Numbered from the stretch's first letter, positions 9,770 through 18,576 are shown. The stretch: 64,000 bases of DNA from [Flexibacter] sp. ATCC 35208 (GCF_001975825.1 NZ_MTKN01000017.1:62001-126000), one strand, 5' to 3'. The notes: generated from the letters alone by a model not told the origin. Numbers and translations are program-made.

Positions 9770-10486
9770 ATCACACAGAAAGGACTTTTAGGATTAGTAC
9801 TCGCCGTGCTGTTGCCATTGGTGGGCTACCTGATAGTAGATCACTATCGGGAGGATGCAGTACCACTCCCCCGCCATTATATTGCGGAGCGTGTAGATAC
9901 TGTGATGAAAGATGGGAAGCAAACGTATGATACGGTGTACCATACGGTAAAGGATTTTACATTTACCAACCAGATGGGCCAGCAGGTATCCTTACATGAC
10001 CTGCCAAACAAAATGGTGCTGGTAAATTTCTTTTTTACTTCCTGTCCCAGCATTTGCCCAAAGATGATGGCAAATCTGGAAAAGCTACAAAAAGCGTATA
10101 TTAAGAGTGATACTTTACTGCAACTGCTGTCGCTGACAGTAGATCCGGAAAGAGATTCATCTGAGACTTTACGCCAATATGGGTTAAAACGCAATATTAA
10201 TCCTGATAACTGGTGGTTGCTAACCGGTAGTAAGAAGGATATTTATGATCTGGCCCGACATGAGTTTTTTGTAAGTGTGACAGAGGGAGATGGCGGACCG
10301 GATGATTTTATCCATACAGAGAAACTGATCTTACTGGACAAGGATCGCCAGATCAGGGGGTATTATGATGGAACAGACAGCAATGTAATTCGTCAGGTCG
10401 CAAATGATATCGCTGTATTGCACCTGGAGAAGGCAAAGCATCGTCCTCCTTTCCTGCAAAGGATTCTGAATCCAGGTACTGAATAA
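9770..10486 (+). CDS. SCO1/SenC family copper chaperone, non-canonical start
   Basis: A thioredoxin-fold protein anchored by one N-terminal helix. The copper-binding CxxxC is visible as SCPSICPKM and the distant His as DFIHTEK. SCO proteins deliver copper to the CuA site of subunit II. The start is uncertain: the first ATG/GTG/TTG codon in frame is GTG at 9806, which falls inside the membrane helix. The natural N-terminus (TQKGLLGLVLAVLLPL) begins after an ATC at 9770, chosen here; ATA at 9758 or ATT at 9740 are alternatives. The frame is open back to a stop at 9731, inside the upstream terminator. Confidence 0.88.
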   Translation: MTQKGLLGLVLAVLLPLVGYLIVDHYREDAVPLPRHYIAERVDTVMKDGKQTYDTVYHTVKDFTFTNQMGQQVSLHDLPNKMVLVNFFFTSCPSICPKMMANLEKLQKAYIKSDTLLQLLSLTVDPERDSSETLRQYGLKRNINPDNWWLLTGSKKDIYDLARHEFFVSVTEGDGGPDDFIHTEKLILLDKDRQIRGYYDGTDSNVIRQVANDIAVLHLEKAKHRPPFLQRILNPGTE

Positions 10487-10514
10487 GAAAATTAAGAAAA
10501 TGAAAAGTAAGCAT

Positions 10515-10566
10515 AAAAGTGAAATGTGTAGACGCTAAGGTGTAGCGTTTCCGTTTCACTTTTTGC
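10515..10566 (+). terminator. Branched terminator-like hairpin between SCO and DUF420
   Basis: Outer arms AAAAGTGAAA and TTTCACTTTT enclose an inner ACGCT/AGCGT stem; T-rich sequence follows. Probably a partial terminator between the SCO and DUF420 genes. Confidence 0.6.
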
Positions 10567-10581
10567 TTTAAATATCCTGAT

Positions 10582-11151
10582 ATGAGTCTTACAAACAAAA
10601 ATCTAAACCTGCCTATTACGATTGTATCCGTAGCGATACCGGTAGTCGTGGCGCTCCTGATGTTTTTGCCGCGCCAGCATATGGAAGCGGGGTTTAATGT
10701 TTCGGTATTGCCGTTGTTCCATGCGGCGCTGAATTCAGCTACGGCAGTGATGTTGTTGGCAAGTCTGTATTTTATCAAGATGAAGCAGATTAAAGCACAC
10801 AAGGTGGCGAACCTGATTGCGGTGGCGCTGTCAGCTATATTCCTGGTATCGTATGTAACGTATCACTTCTTTGTAAAGTCTACTATGTATGGTGATGTAG
10901 ATCATAACTATATTGTAACAGAAGCAGAGAAAGCAGCGGCAGGTGGATTGAGGTATGTATATTTCTTTATCCTGATCACGCATATTATCCTGGCTGGAAT
11001 TATAGTTCCGCTGGTGTTGTTTACATTGCTGCGTGGGTTCCAGAATGACTTTGAGAAGCACAAGAAGATTGCGAGAATTACATGGCCGATCTGGTTTTAT
11101 GTAGCGGTAACCGGGGTGATTGTGTATGTAATGATCGCGCCTTATTATTGA
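10582..11151 (+). CDS. DUF420 (CtaM/YozB-like) oxidase assembly membrane protein
   Basis: A 189-residue protein with about five helices, matching the DUF420 family: PLFHAALNSATAVMLLASLYFIK near the N-terminus with its His, KVANLIAVALS, and a conserved VTYHFF. In Gram-positive bacteria the homologue CtaM is needed to make active haem A oxidase. Its place just behind the SCO gene fits a cytochrome oxidase maturation role; the exact step is not evident from sequence. Confidence 0.87.
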   Translation: MSLTNKNLNLPITIVSVAIPVVVALLMFLPRQHMEAGFNVSVLPLFHAALNSATAVMLLASLYFIKMKQIKAHKVANLIAVALSAIFLVSYVTYHFFVKSTMYGDVDHNYIVTEAEKAAAGGLRYVYFFILITHIILAGIIVPLVLFTLLRGFQNDFEKHKKIARITWPIWFYVAVTGVIVYVMIAPYY

Positions 11152-11252
11152 TAATGGGAATGGACGAAAATTGATTAAATCTTCGCTGAAGAAATCAATT
11201 CTCTACATCTTATGCCAAAGGCAGATGCAATTAAAATTCGTAAATTTGAGGT

Positions 11253-11465
11253 ATGAAAAAGATTGGACAAATAGCATTGATACTCCTTGCCCTGAGCACA
11301 CAAACCATGGCACAGTGTTCTCTTTGTACCAAGACGGCACAGCAACTGGGAGAAGGGCCTGCGAAAGGATTGAATGCGGGTATTTTGATGCTGGCAGTAA
11401 CGCCACTCATTATTATTGCATTTCTGGGTTTCCGTTATTACAGGAATAACAGACAACAGGCATAA
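11253..11465 (+). CDS. Small CxxC-containing membrane protein of the respiratory operon
   Basis: A 70-residue protein: signal-like N-terminus, then CSLCTKTAQQLGEGPAKGLN, then one membrane helix (about residues 44-62) and a basic tail. The first 21 residues look like a cleavable signal, which would put the CxxC at the very start of the mature, periplasm-facing protein. I recognise it only as a small conserved protein at the end of such clusters. The cysteine pair suggests metal binding or redox assembly, which is inference. Terminator at 11488. Confidence 0.75.
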   Translation: MKKIGQIALILLALSTQTMAQCSLCTKTAQQLGEGPAKGLNAGILMLAVTPLIIIAFLGFRYYRNNRQQA

Positions 11466-11487
11466 ACTATTACAAATCATTATTAGC

Positions 11488-11517
11488 AAAGGGCTGATCA
11501 GCGATGGTCAGCCCTTT
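11488..11517 (+). terminator. Bidirectional terminator ending the respiratory cluster
   Basis: Perfect 10-bp arms AAAGGGCTGA / TCAGCCCTTT with a 10-nt loop. It lies between the small CxxC gene and the convergent DUF2024 gene. Confidence 0.8.
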
Positions 11518-11530
11518 GTATTTAAAGATT

Positions 11531-11791
11531 TTACCTGCAACCTTCCAGTTCGTAAATATGATAGCCTTGCTGCTGGATATTCTTTTCCCATGAAGGAACT
11601 GTTTCCTGCATATGGCAGAACCTGCAATCACGGGAGGAAATCACTGGCGCAGTCAATGAGCGGGATTTGAGGTAAGCATTACCAAATGTGAGGACGCTTT
11701 CGTAATTAGTATCAACGGAGACGATAATGTCAAAATGCATATAGCCTCCTTCACGGCGTTTCACATAGGTGTCGAAAATAGCAACTTCCAT
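11531..11791 (-). CDS. DUF2024 family protein
   Basis: An 86-residue small protein starting MEVAIFDTYVKR, typical of DUF2024, with HFDIIV and a Cys pair in RDCRFCHM. The start at 11791 is preferred over the upstream in-frame 11812 because the family begins exactly here. Function is unknown. A minus-strand -7 box (TACATTTG) lies about 50 bp upstream. It is convergent with the respiratory operon. Confidence 0.8.
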   Translation of the reverse strand: MEVAIFDTYVKRREGGYMHFDIIVSVDTNYESVLTFGNAYLKSRSLTAPVISSRDCRFCHMQETVPSWEKNIQQQGYHIYELEGCR

Positions 11792-11841
11792 GGATATGTG
11801 GTTAATTATCAATTTATCAATAACAGTAATCTAGGTTGACA

Positions 11842-11849
11842 CAAATGTA
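11842..11849 (-). promoter_or_regulatory. -7 box for the DUF2024 gene
   Basis: TACATTTG on the minus strand matches the Bacteroidetes -7 consensus TAnnTTTG and leaves a leader of roughly 45 nt. No clear -33 element is seen. Confidence 0.5.
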
Positions 11850-12034
11850 TGTAGGGGGGGATACGGCGTGAAATTTTTAACATGCTATTGACGAACGATT
11901 ACTCACAAAAATGAATTAGTGATTATCAGGTTAATAATTTTATTATTAGATTGTAATAAATGAGGAATTAAATTGATTTTAAAGAAACACTCTTTTCTGT
12001 TAACGAGTCATTAACATAACTGGAAGTTAAGAAT

Positions 12035-13144
12035 ATGAAAAACATTGGGCTAGCTGTGTTGACTGCTGTACTTGCCGCTTTGGTGTTTGAAAGCCTCGCG
12101 CGGCTGATAAACTTCATCACCTGGGTCTGCTTTTTAGGAGCATTCAAAACGGATATACCTGATATTACTAATTCCGGATTAGGTGGGTGGATCATCCTTA
12201 TTCCAATAGCAGGTGCTGTAGCTGGTGCCCTGATTGCAAAGTTCGGAAAGAAAATGCTGGTTCCTCTCAGTCCGCTGTTGATGACCGGCACAGGTTTTCC
12301 ATTTGGTGTGGAAGGTACTTTTGTAAGTGGATTATTTGTATTGGGTGAAAAGAAGTTGCTCAAAGCAGCGGCGCTTGCAGGTGCATTGGCATATATGATG
12401 CATGCACCGCTGGCAGCGACAGTATTAGTCTTTGAACTGGGTTTTATCGAGTTTACCTTATTGAATGTTGTCGCCATGTTATTGTCGGCTGCAACAGGTG
12501 CGTTGTGTTGTTTTTTGTTTCATGGCTGGGGAGCTGTTTTTCCCATACATGAATTAGGCGCTATTACGATTTCAGGATTAACTATATACTTTATAACGGG
12601 TATAGTCGTATCGCTATTTGGCATTTTACTAACGGGGTTGATAAAGGTGATGGAAAAGATCACTTACAAACGGGAATGGTTGCCGGTCGTTGCTGCTGTG
12701 ATCATTGGTTATTTAGGTTGGCTACGACCTGAAGGATTGGGCACGGGGAATAACTTTTTAGAAGTGCTGTATAACGGTCAGATGAATCTGCAGATCTGCC
12801 TGGGATTATCATTGGTACGTTTTGCAATGCTTGCTTTGGCAGCAGGTTCAGGTGCACCTGGCAGTGCGTTGATGATTACACCTTTGGTGCTCATAGGTGG
12901 TGCACTGGGAACAGGCTGTATATTGCTGTTTTCGATGTTGTTTGGTGTGCATGATACGACATTTGGAGTGGCTGCCATAGTGGGTGTCGCAGCATTGCTC
13001 ACGGGAAGACTCCCCATCATACTGGCAGCAATTATACTATCCATAGAAATTACACATCAATGGATGCTCATTCTACCTGTGATAGTAGCTGTAATACCTG
13101 CTTTTATACTCCGTAAACTGATTGTAAAAAACGGTACAAATTAA
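12035..13144 (+). CDS. ClC-family chloride channel/antiporter, divergent
   Basis: A 369-residue membrane protein with about ten hydrophobic helices. The ClC selectivity signatures are recognisable in degraded form: GTGFPFGVEGTFV corresponds to the GREGP gating-Glu segment (Glu kept), and GSGAPGSALMITPLVLIGGALG corresponds to the GxFxP segment. It is shorter than typical ClC proteins, lacking part of the N-terminus and any CBS domains. Its 3' end overlaps the convergent meaB gene by 41 bp. Substrate and direction cannot be told from sequence. Confidence 0.8.
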   Translation: MKNIGLAVLTAVLAALVFESLARLINFITWVCFLGAFKTDIPDITNSGLGGWIILIPIAGAVAGALIAKFGKKMLVPLSPLLMTGTGFPFGVEGTFVSGLFVLGEKKLLKAAALAGALAYMMHAPLAATVLVFELGFIEFTLLNVVAMLLSAATGALCCFLFHGWGAVFPIHELGAITISGLTIYFITGIVVSLFGILLTGLIKVMEKITYKREWLPVVAAVIIGYLGWLRPEGLGTGNNFLEVLYNGQMNLQICLGLSLVRFAMLALAAGSGAPGSALMITPLVLIGGALGTGCILLFSMLFGVHDTTFGVAAIVGVAALLTGRLPIILAAIILSIEITHQWMLILPVIVAVIPAFILRKLIVKNGTN

Positions 13145-14000
13145 AGTCTCCTTTTTCAAGTGCTGCTTTTATTTGCTGAAACAATTCCTGCCTGTTAAAG
13201 GGACGCATACGTTGGCGTTGTATGAGTTGCCAGGCTTTCTCGGTGAGTAATTGTGCGTGTTTTTCCGGATGTTGGGTCAGTTGTTGTTGATGATGGTCAA
13301 TGGCTGCTATCAATGCAGTTAAGCCTTCGTTGGTAGTAGCGACTGTTTTTAAAACGGCTGTTTCCTGTACACGGCTATGGGCCAGTATGCGCAGGTTTTT
13401 TACAAATGCATCTGCATTATCTCTATCTGCTTTATTCACCACAAAGATATCTGCGATCTCCATCAACCCTGCTTTCATGGTTTGTATTTCATCGCCCGCT
13501 TCCGGTACGACCACTACTACTGTGGTGGTAGCAATTCCGGCTATTTCCACTTCACTCTGCCCCACTCCTACTGTTTCTATAAAGAGATAGTCAAAACCAG
13601 CGGCTTTCATCAGGTCGCTTACTTCAATGATCCTTGGGCTTAATCCTCCCAATGCCCCTCTGCTCGCCATAGAGCGGATAAAAACATGGTCGTTGTTAAA
13701 ATGCTGGGCCATACGTACCCGATCTCCCAGCAATGCGCCGTAATTAAAGGGAGAACTGGGGTCAACGGCAATGATGCCTACCTTTTTCCCTTGTTTCAGC
13801 AGCAGTTCAATTAAGCCATTCACGAGCGTACTTTTGCCAGCACCGGGAGGGCCGGTAATGCCGATCACCCGGGTATGGTTATTGGCAGGAAGGTCTGCCA
13901 ACAGTCCTTCGTACCCACTGGCTTCATTTTCCACCAGGGTAATACATCGGGCCAATGCCCTGGGTGAGCCCTGTAAGAGGTCTGTCAATAGAGAACGCAT
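13104..14000 (-). CDS. meaB: Methylmalonyl-CoA mutase-associated GTPase MeaB (ArgK family)
   Basis: A 298-residue G3E-family P-loop GTPase. Walker A is GPPGAGKST (near residue 50), and DPSSPFNYGALLGDRVRM, ETVGVGQSE and NKADRDNADA are the family's other nucleotide-binding and switch motifs. MeaB protects and reloads the B12 cofactor of methylmalonyl-CoA mutase. The mutase genes are not in the window. It is divergent from a glycosyltransferase gene (50 bp apart) and its last 41 bp overlap the ClC gene tail. Confidence 0.94.
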   Translation of the reverse strand: MRSLLTDLLQGSPRALARCITLVENEASGYEGLLADLPANNHTRVIGITGPPGAGKSTLVNGLIELLLKQGKKVGIIAVDPSSPFNYGALLGDRVRMAQHFNNDHVFIRSMASRGALGGLSPRIIEVSDLMKAAGFDYLFIETVGVGQSEVEIAGIATTTVVVVVPEAGDEIQTMKAGLMEIADIFVVNKADRDNADAFVKNLRILAHSRVQETAVLKTVATTNEGLTALIAAIDHHQQQLTQHPEKHAQLLTEKAWQLIQRQRMRPFNRQELFQQIKAALEKGDFNLYRFLQSVYGV

Positions 14001-14050
14001 CTTCTAAATTACGAATAACGGATTATCTTCGCAGCCAATATAACTATTAT

Positions 14051-14923
14051 ATGAAAGTAGCCGGATTCACTTTTGTTCGCAATGCCGTTAAATATGACTA
14101 TCCTGTATTGGCATCTATCAGGTCAATCCTGCCACTGTGCGATGAGGTGATTGTCAGTGTAGGTGATTCTGACGATGGAACATTGGAACTCATTCAGTCA
14201 ATCGATTCTCCTAAAATTAAGATTACACATTCTGTATGGGACGATTCGCTGAAAGAAGGAGGACGTATTCTGGCTGTAGAAACAGACAAGGCATTTGCAC
14301 ATGTAAGTCCCGATGCAGACTGGTGTTTTTATATCCAGGCAGATGAGGTGGTGCATGAAAGAGATTATGCGGCGATAAGGGCTGCAATGGAGAAATATAA
14401 AGATGATCCTAAAGTAGAAGGTTTGTTGTTTGAATACATGCACTTTTTTGGTAGCTACGATTATATTGGTGATTCAAGAGTGTGGTATAAGAATGAGATA
14501 AGAGTGATCAGAAATGATAAGAAGATCTCTTCTTACCGCGATGCACAGGGTTTCAGAAAAGAAGGAGAGAAATTGCATGTAAAACAGATCGATGCCAACA
14601 TCTATCATTATGGATGGGTAAAGGATCCGGAAGCACAGGCACGGAAGCTGAATAATTCATACCAGTTGTACCATGGCGGGAATGATGAGAAGATGAAGAA
14701 GAGGGTGAATATCCAGGAGTTTGATTATGGAGTGGTAGATAGTCTGGAACTGTTCAAGGGTACACATCCATCTGTGATGCAGTCAAGGATTGATGAGAAA
14801 GGCTGGAAGTTTGAGCACGATATCAGCAGGAAGAAATTTGGTTTCAAGGATAGCATCCTGTATTGGATAGAGAAAAGGACCGGGAAGCGTTTGTTCGATT
14901 ACCGGAACTATATAAAAATTTAG
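14051..14923 (+). CDS. Family 2 (GT-A) glycosyltransferase
   Basis: A 290-residue protein starting MKVAGFTFVRNAVKYDYPV. The nucleotide-sugar-binding region is DEVIVSVGDSDDGTLE, and an acidic DADWCFYIQADEVVHE near residue 100 takes the place of the usual DxD. The ATG at 14051 is chosen because the upstream in-frame ATG would put the start inside meaB. No membrane helix is seen, so it is a cytoplasmic transferase, probably acting on cell-surface glycan. The donor and acceptor are unknown. Confidence 0.85.
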   Translation: MKVAGFTFVRNAVKYDYPVLASIRSILPLCDEVIVSVGDSDDGTLELIQSIDSPKIKITHSVWDDSLKEGGRILAVETDKAFAHVSPDADWCFYIQADEVVHERDYAAIRAAMEKYKDDPKVEGLLFEYMHFFGSYDYIGDSRVWYKNEIRVIRNDKKISSYRDAQGFRKEGEKLHVKQIDANIYHYGWVKDPEAQARKLNNSYQLYHGGNDEKMKKRVNIQEFDYGVVDSLELFKGTHPSVMQSRIDEKGWKFEHDISRKKFGFKDSILYWIEKRTGKRLFDYRNYIKI

Positions 14924-14966
14924 AAACAAAAAGAGCTTCTGCCGCTGGCAAAAGCTCTTTTTGTTT
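14924..14966. terminator. Bidirectional terminator between convergent glycosyltransferase genes
   Basis: Perfect 15-bp arms AAACAAAAAGAGCTT and AAGCTCTTTTTGTTT around a 13-nt loop. It supplies a U-run in both directions. Confidence 0.88.
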
Positions 14967-14991
14967 GGAGCGGGCGGGCCTGTGGCCGGCT

Positions 14992-16035
14992 TTAAAAGAG
15001 GCTCCTATATAATTCAAAATATGCGCTTGCATTAGCATCCCAGCTAAATTGCAGGGCATGTTTTTTTATAGCATCTGCACGATCATTGCCGGCAAAGTGT
15101 TCCAGCCCTTTCGCAAAAACTTCCTGCATAGCATCGGGTGCAAAATCACGGAAGTAATAAGCGACGGCCCCTCCTACTTCGGGTAAGCTCGTTTTGTCAG
15201 ACAAAAACACCGGTTTGCCAAAGTGCATGGCTTCTACCACAGGTGCGCCAAAGCCTTCTGCCAGTGAAGGAAACAGGAATGCCAGACACTGACTATAATA
15301 CCAGTATTTCTCTTCGTCTGTAATACCTCCTACCAGTTTCAACCTGTTGCTCACACCTAATTCTGCCGCTGTTGCTTCAATCTTTTTGATGTAGTCACCC
15401 TGTTGTCTGCCGGCGATGATCAGCTCATAATCATTCCCTATCAGCAATGAAGGCAGCACATGGAAATTCTTCTTTGGCGTCAGCATGCCGATAGAAAACA
15501 GGAAAGGCTTTTGTGGTTTATAAGATGGAGCATCGAACCCCGGAAACTGTTTTACTTCAGATCCCTGATATACGATATGACATTTACTTTCCGGCACATT
15601 GATATGTTCCCTGATCACACTCAATGTAAACTTGGAGATAGAAACGACTATATCCGTTTCATCTACCTGTTTCTGCAACTGGCGCAGGTGATGCTGTTTC
15701 TGCCAGTTCCTGAGCCGTTGATCAAACAGGAAGTTCAGATCATGAATAGTGACCAGTGCTTTTTTCGCCTGCCTTCTGGGCCAGACATTCCCTGTCTGGT
15801 GCACAGCATGAAATACGTCCATCTTTTCAGGATAGAAGGCATATCTGTCATACCATTTATAAGGAATGGTTTCAAATCTGCCATCGAATTCAGTGAAGGA
15901 TTCGGGCATATAATACAGCAGTTGTTCATCCTGCCGCTGCAGGTTCAATAGTCGTTGTCCTAATTGTAAACAGAAGGTGTAAAGACCGTTGTGTGGATAC
16001 TTTAATTTTTCGAAATCCAGACCGATGCGGTGCAT
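14992..16035 (-). CDS. Family 1 (GT-B) glycosyltransferase
   Basis: A 347-residue GT-B protein with the retaining-transferase motif EGFGAPVVEAMHFGKPV and the nearby SDKTSLPEVGG. The N-terminus (MHRIGLDFEKLKYPHNGLY) and overall layout match the next gene upstream, so the two are tandem paralogues. Transcribed second in a two-gene unit, 17 bp after its paralogue. It probably adds a sugar to a surface polysaccharide or lipid; specificity unknown. Confidence 0.87.
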   Translation of the reverse strand: MHRIGLDFEKLKYPHNGLYTFCLQLGQRLLNLQRQDEQLLYYMPESFTEFDGRFETIPYKWYDRYAFYPEKMDVFHAVHQTGNVWPRRQAKKALVTIHDLNFLFDQRLRNWQKQHHLRQLQKQVDETDIVVSISKFTLSVIREHINVPESKCHIVYQGSEVKQFPGFDAPSYKPQKPFLFSIGMLTPKKNFHVLPSLLIGNDYELIIAGRQQGDYIKKIEATAAELGVSNRLKLVGGITDEEKYWYYSQCLAFLFPSLAEGFGAPVVEAMHFGKPVFLSDKTSLPEVGGAVAYYFRDFAPDAMQEVFAKGLEHFAGNDRADAIKKHALQFSWDANASAYFELYRSLF

Positions 16036-16052
16036 AAAAATGAAAGTTGCGT

Positions 16053-17102
16053 TTAATAAAGGCTGCGATATATACTCAGATAGTTTTTGGCCGTATTATC
16101 ATAGCTTAGCTGTGCTGCATATGCCTTTATAGCTTCGGAAGGATTATTTTTCAGGTAATCCTGTATGCCATTCCTGAAAACTTCCTGCATAGTGGTTGGT
16201 TCAAAATCGTGAAAATAGTAACTAAGAGGTCCTCCTATTTCAGGTAAACTTGTTTTGTCAGAAAGAAAGCATGGCTTACCCAGGTTCATAGCTTCTATGA
16301 CGGGAAGACCAAAACCTTCAGCAATAGAAGGAAATAGAAAACCGACACAATGGCGAAGATACCAGTATTTATCGGGATAGGATATGGCACCTATTATTTT
16401 TACCCTGCTGGCAACACCATGTGCCTGTGCTGTCATCAGGATATGCTGCTTATAATTGTCATCGAAAATAGGCCCTGCTATGATCAATTCATAATCATTA
16501 CCAACCAGTAACGCTGGCAATACATGAAAATTCTTTTTGGCATTGACGCCTCCAATGGTAAAGAGAAATGGTTTAGTAGGATGATAAGCCGGTGCATTAA
16601 AGTCAGGATATTCTTCTAAGTGGCATCCATTCAGCACTACACTTGCAGATTTGTCTTTCAAATGCAAGTGTGTTTTCACATCATTCATGACGAATTGAGA
16701 AATAGTTACAACATGATCTGCCCGGTTAATATTTTCCTGGATAGCCTTTAAGGTTCTTTTTATTTGTTTTGGATGGATCTTTTCATGAATGCAATTCAGG
16801 TCATGGATAGTCAATACTTTTTTAGTTCTACCTGTTGATGGCATGTATCTTGACGTCTGAAAAGTGGTATGCCATATGGTTGGTTTAAAGTAGGTCGGCA
16901 TCCAGAGCTTATGGAGGGAATTCTTTTTGATATAAGTCGCATTCTCTCCAAAATAACCGGTATACTGTGCCGGAACATAATAGACCATTTCCTCATCTGC
17001 CATTTTATTATTAAGTAGAGCCAATCCCAGTTGTTTGCAGAATTCAAAGAGTCCTGTATTGGGGTATTTCATTTTCTCACAGTCGAATAATAGTTGTGGC
17101 AT
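16053..17102 (-). CDS. Family 1 (GT-B) glycosyltransferase, paralogue of its neighbour
   Basis: A 349-residue GT-B protein with motif EGFGLPVIEAMNLGKPC and SDKTSLPEIGG. It aligns along its whole length with the gene at 14992-16035 (shared KMKYPNTGLFEFCKQLG-type start, VLPALLVGNDYELIIAG core and a C-terminal YLSIYRSLY), pointing to a tandem duplication. First gene of the minus-strand pair and divergent from the Lon-N-like gene 59 bp away. Confidence 0.87.
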   Translation of the reverse strand: MPQLLFDCEKMKYPNTGLFEFCKQLGLALLNNKMADEEMVYYVPAQYTGYFGENATYIKKNSLHKLWMPTYFKPTIWHTTFQTSRYMPSTGRTKKVLTIHDLNCIHEKIHPKQIKRTLKAIQENINRADHVVTISQFVMNDVKTHLHLKDKSASVVLNGCHLEEYPDFNAPAYHPTKPFLFTIGGVNAKKNFHVLPALLVGNDYELIIAGPIFDDNYKQHILMTAQAHGVASRVKIIGAISYPDKYWYLRHCVGFLFPSIAEGFGLPVIEAMNLGKPCFLSDKTSLPEIGGPLSYYFHDFEPTTMQEVFRNGIQDYLKNNPSEAIKAYAAQLSYDNTAKNYLSIYRSLY

Positions 17103-17161
17103 ATAAGTTAAGCAGTTGCTAATAATTTGGGGTTAAAGATATATTCTATAATTTAGAAACC

Positions 17162-17797
17162 ATGACGAATTTCATTCCAATATTTCCGCTTGGTATTGTG
17201 GTTTATCCTGAAGAGCAGCTAAACCTGCATATATTTGAGCCGAGATATAAACAGCTTATCCGGGAATGTATAGCCGAGCAGAAACCTTTTGGAATTCCAG
17301 CAGTGATTAACCATAAGATAGTAGAGTACGGTACATTGGTAGAGGTAGTACGAGTGGAAAAGTCTTACGAAAGTGGGGAGCTGGATGTCGTAACCAGGGG
17401 CACAAAGGTGTTTCGCGTACTGGAAGTGATCAAATCCATTCCTGACAAGCTATACTCAGGCGCTATAGTCAACTACCCGGAAAATCAATTTAACTCAAGC
17501 GAGCGCTTACAAAAACAGGTATTGCAGGCTGTAAGAGAGCTGCACAACCTGCTACAGGTGAATAAGAGCTTTAAAAAGGAAGATGCTGACCTGCTTTCTT
17601 ACGACCTGGCCCATCATGCGGGATTGTCACTGCATGAGGAGTATGAGTTGCTTCACCTGTTCCAGGAAATGCAGCGGCTGGAATACCTGAAGCGACACCT
17701 GCTAAAGGTCGTGCCTGTCATGGCGGAAATGGAACGGTTGAAGGACCGGGTGAATTTGAATGGGCATTTTCGAAACCTATCAGCAGGTGATATTTAG
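17162..17797 (+). CDS. LON peptidase substrate-binding (LonN/PUA-like) domain protein
   Basis: A 211-residue stand-alone Lon N-terminal domain protein. FPLGIVVYPEEQLNLHIFEPRY is the classic first motif, and EYGTLVEVVRVEK plus a VTRGTKVFRVLEV strand follow. There is no ATPase or protease domain. The C-terminal half is helical. Such proteins are common in bacteria and their role is unclear. It lies 33 bp before the LptC gene and is probably co-transcribed with it. Confidence 0.88.
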   Translation: MTNFIPIFPLGIVVYPEEQLNLHIFEPRYKQLIRECIAEQKPFGIPAVINHKIVEYGTLVEVVRVEKSYESGELDVVTRGTKVFRVLEVIKSIPDKLYSGAIVNYPENQFNSSERLQKQVLQAVRELHNLLQVNKSFKKEDADLLSYDLAHHAGLSLHEEYELLHLFQEMQRLEYLKRHLLKVVPVMAEMERLKDRVNLNGHFRNLSAGDI

Positions 17798-17830
17798 GAA
17801 TTGCATAATTTTGCTGCCCGAAGCACATAT

Positions 17831-18385
17831 ATGAAGAAAATCATTACGCGTTTAGCGTTCCTGTGGGTCCTGATAGCTACCGTATCGTGCGAAAACGATA
17901 TGGAGGCTGTGATGAACCTCGATAAAAAAGCCGCTGCTGTGGAGGAAGGGAAGAATATTAACTCCCTGTACAGTCAGGATGGGCACGTAAAAGCCAATCT
18001 GACAGCCCCCACTATGCTGCGCCACCTGGCGGTACCTATCTATGTGGAGTTCAATAACGGACTGAAGGTGTTGTTTTACAACGATACCCTGAGCGTAGAG
18101 AGCACCCTGACAGCCCGCTATGGCAAATACTTTGAGAATGACGCCAATGTCTTTCTCAAAGACCACGTGGTGGTTATCAACAAGAAAGGAGAAAGGCTGG
18201 ACTGCGAGGAGCTGAACTGGGATTCTAAAAAGCAACAGTTTATTTCCAATACGCCGGTGAGGATAAGTACGGAAACAGATACCTTATATGGTACCGGGCT
18301 GATTTCCAATCAGGACTTTACAAACTACACCATCCTGCATCCTACAGGTCCGTTTGTGGTACAGGATACCACCATGCTGGACTAA
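17831..18385 (+). CDS. lptC: LPS export periplasmic protein LptC
   Basis: A 184-residue lipoprotein-like protein: hydrophobic N-terminus with lipobox VSC near residue 20, then the LptC/OstA-like beta fold (KANLTAPTMLRHL, FNNGLKVLFYND, LTARYGKYFENDANVFLKD, and a GLISNQDF motif). LptC bridges the inner-membrane LptBFG transporter to LptA. The in-frame ATG at 17831 is used because it gives the signal directly. A strong palindrome follows the stop. Confidence 0.87.
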   Translation: MKKIITRLAFLWVLIATVSCENDMEAVMNLDKKAAAVEEGKNINSLYSQDGHVKANLTAPTMLRHLAVPIYVEFNNGLKVLFYNDTLSVESTLTARYGKYFENDANVFLKDHVVVINKKGERLDCEELNWDSKKQQFISNTPVRISTETDTLYGTGLISNQDFTNYTILHPTGPFVVQDTTMLD

Positions 18386-18403
18386 AGATATTCGCTCAAC
18401 GAG

Positions 18404-18439
18404 AACGGCCCATCATTGCGTATGCAATGATGGGCCGTT
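18404..18439. terminator. Long perfect palindrome after lptC
   Basis: 16-bp perfect arms (AACGGCCCATCATTGC and its complement) with a 4-nt loop. It has no long T-run but TTTCGCTTT follows. Probable terminator. Confidence 0.75.
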
Positions 18440-18576
18440 TCGCTTTAACCTATTTTTTAACCTAAAATTTTGTACTTATAAAACGCAAGAACCATGCCAT
18501 TAAGTATGTGCATGTAGCCATCTATTTTATAATATAATGATACTCTGGCATATGTTCGAATAATCACTAAATCGTG

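Noticed and set aside
13104..13144. 41-bp overlap of the ClC and meaB genes as a sign of a frameshift
   Set aside because: Both C-termini read normally; convergent overlaps of this size occur and the lpxH/recO pair here shows a similar one.
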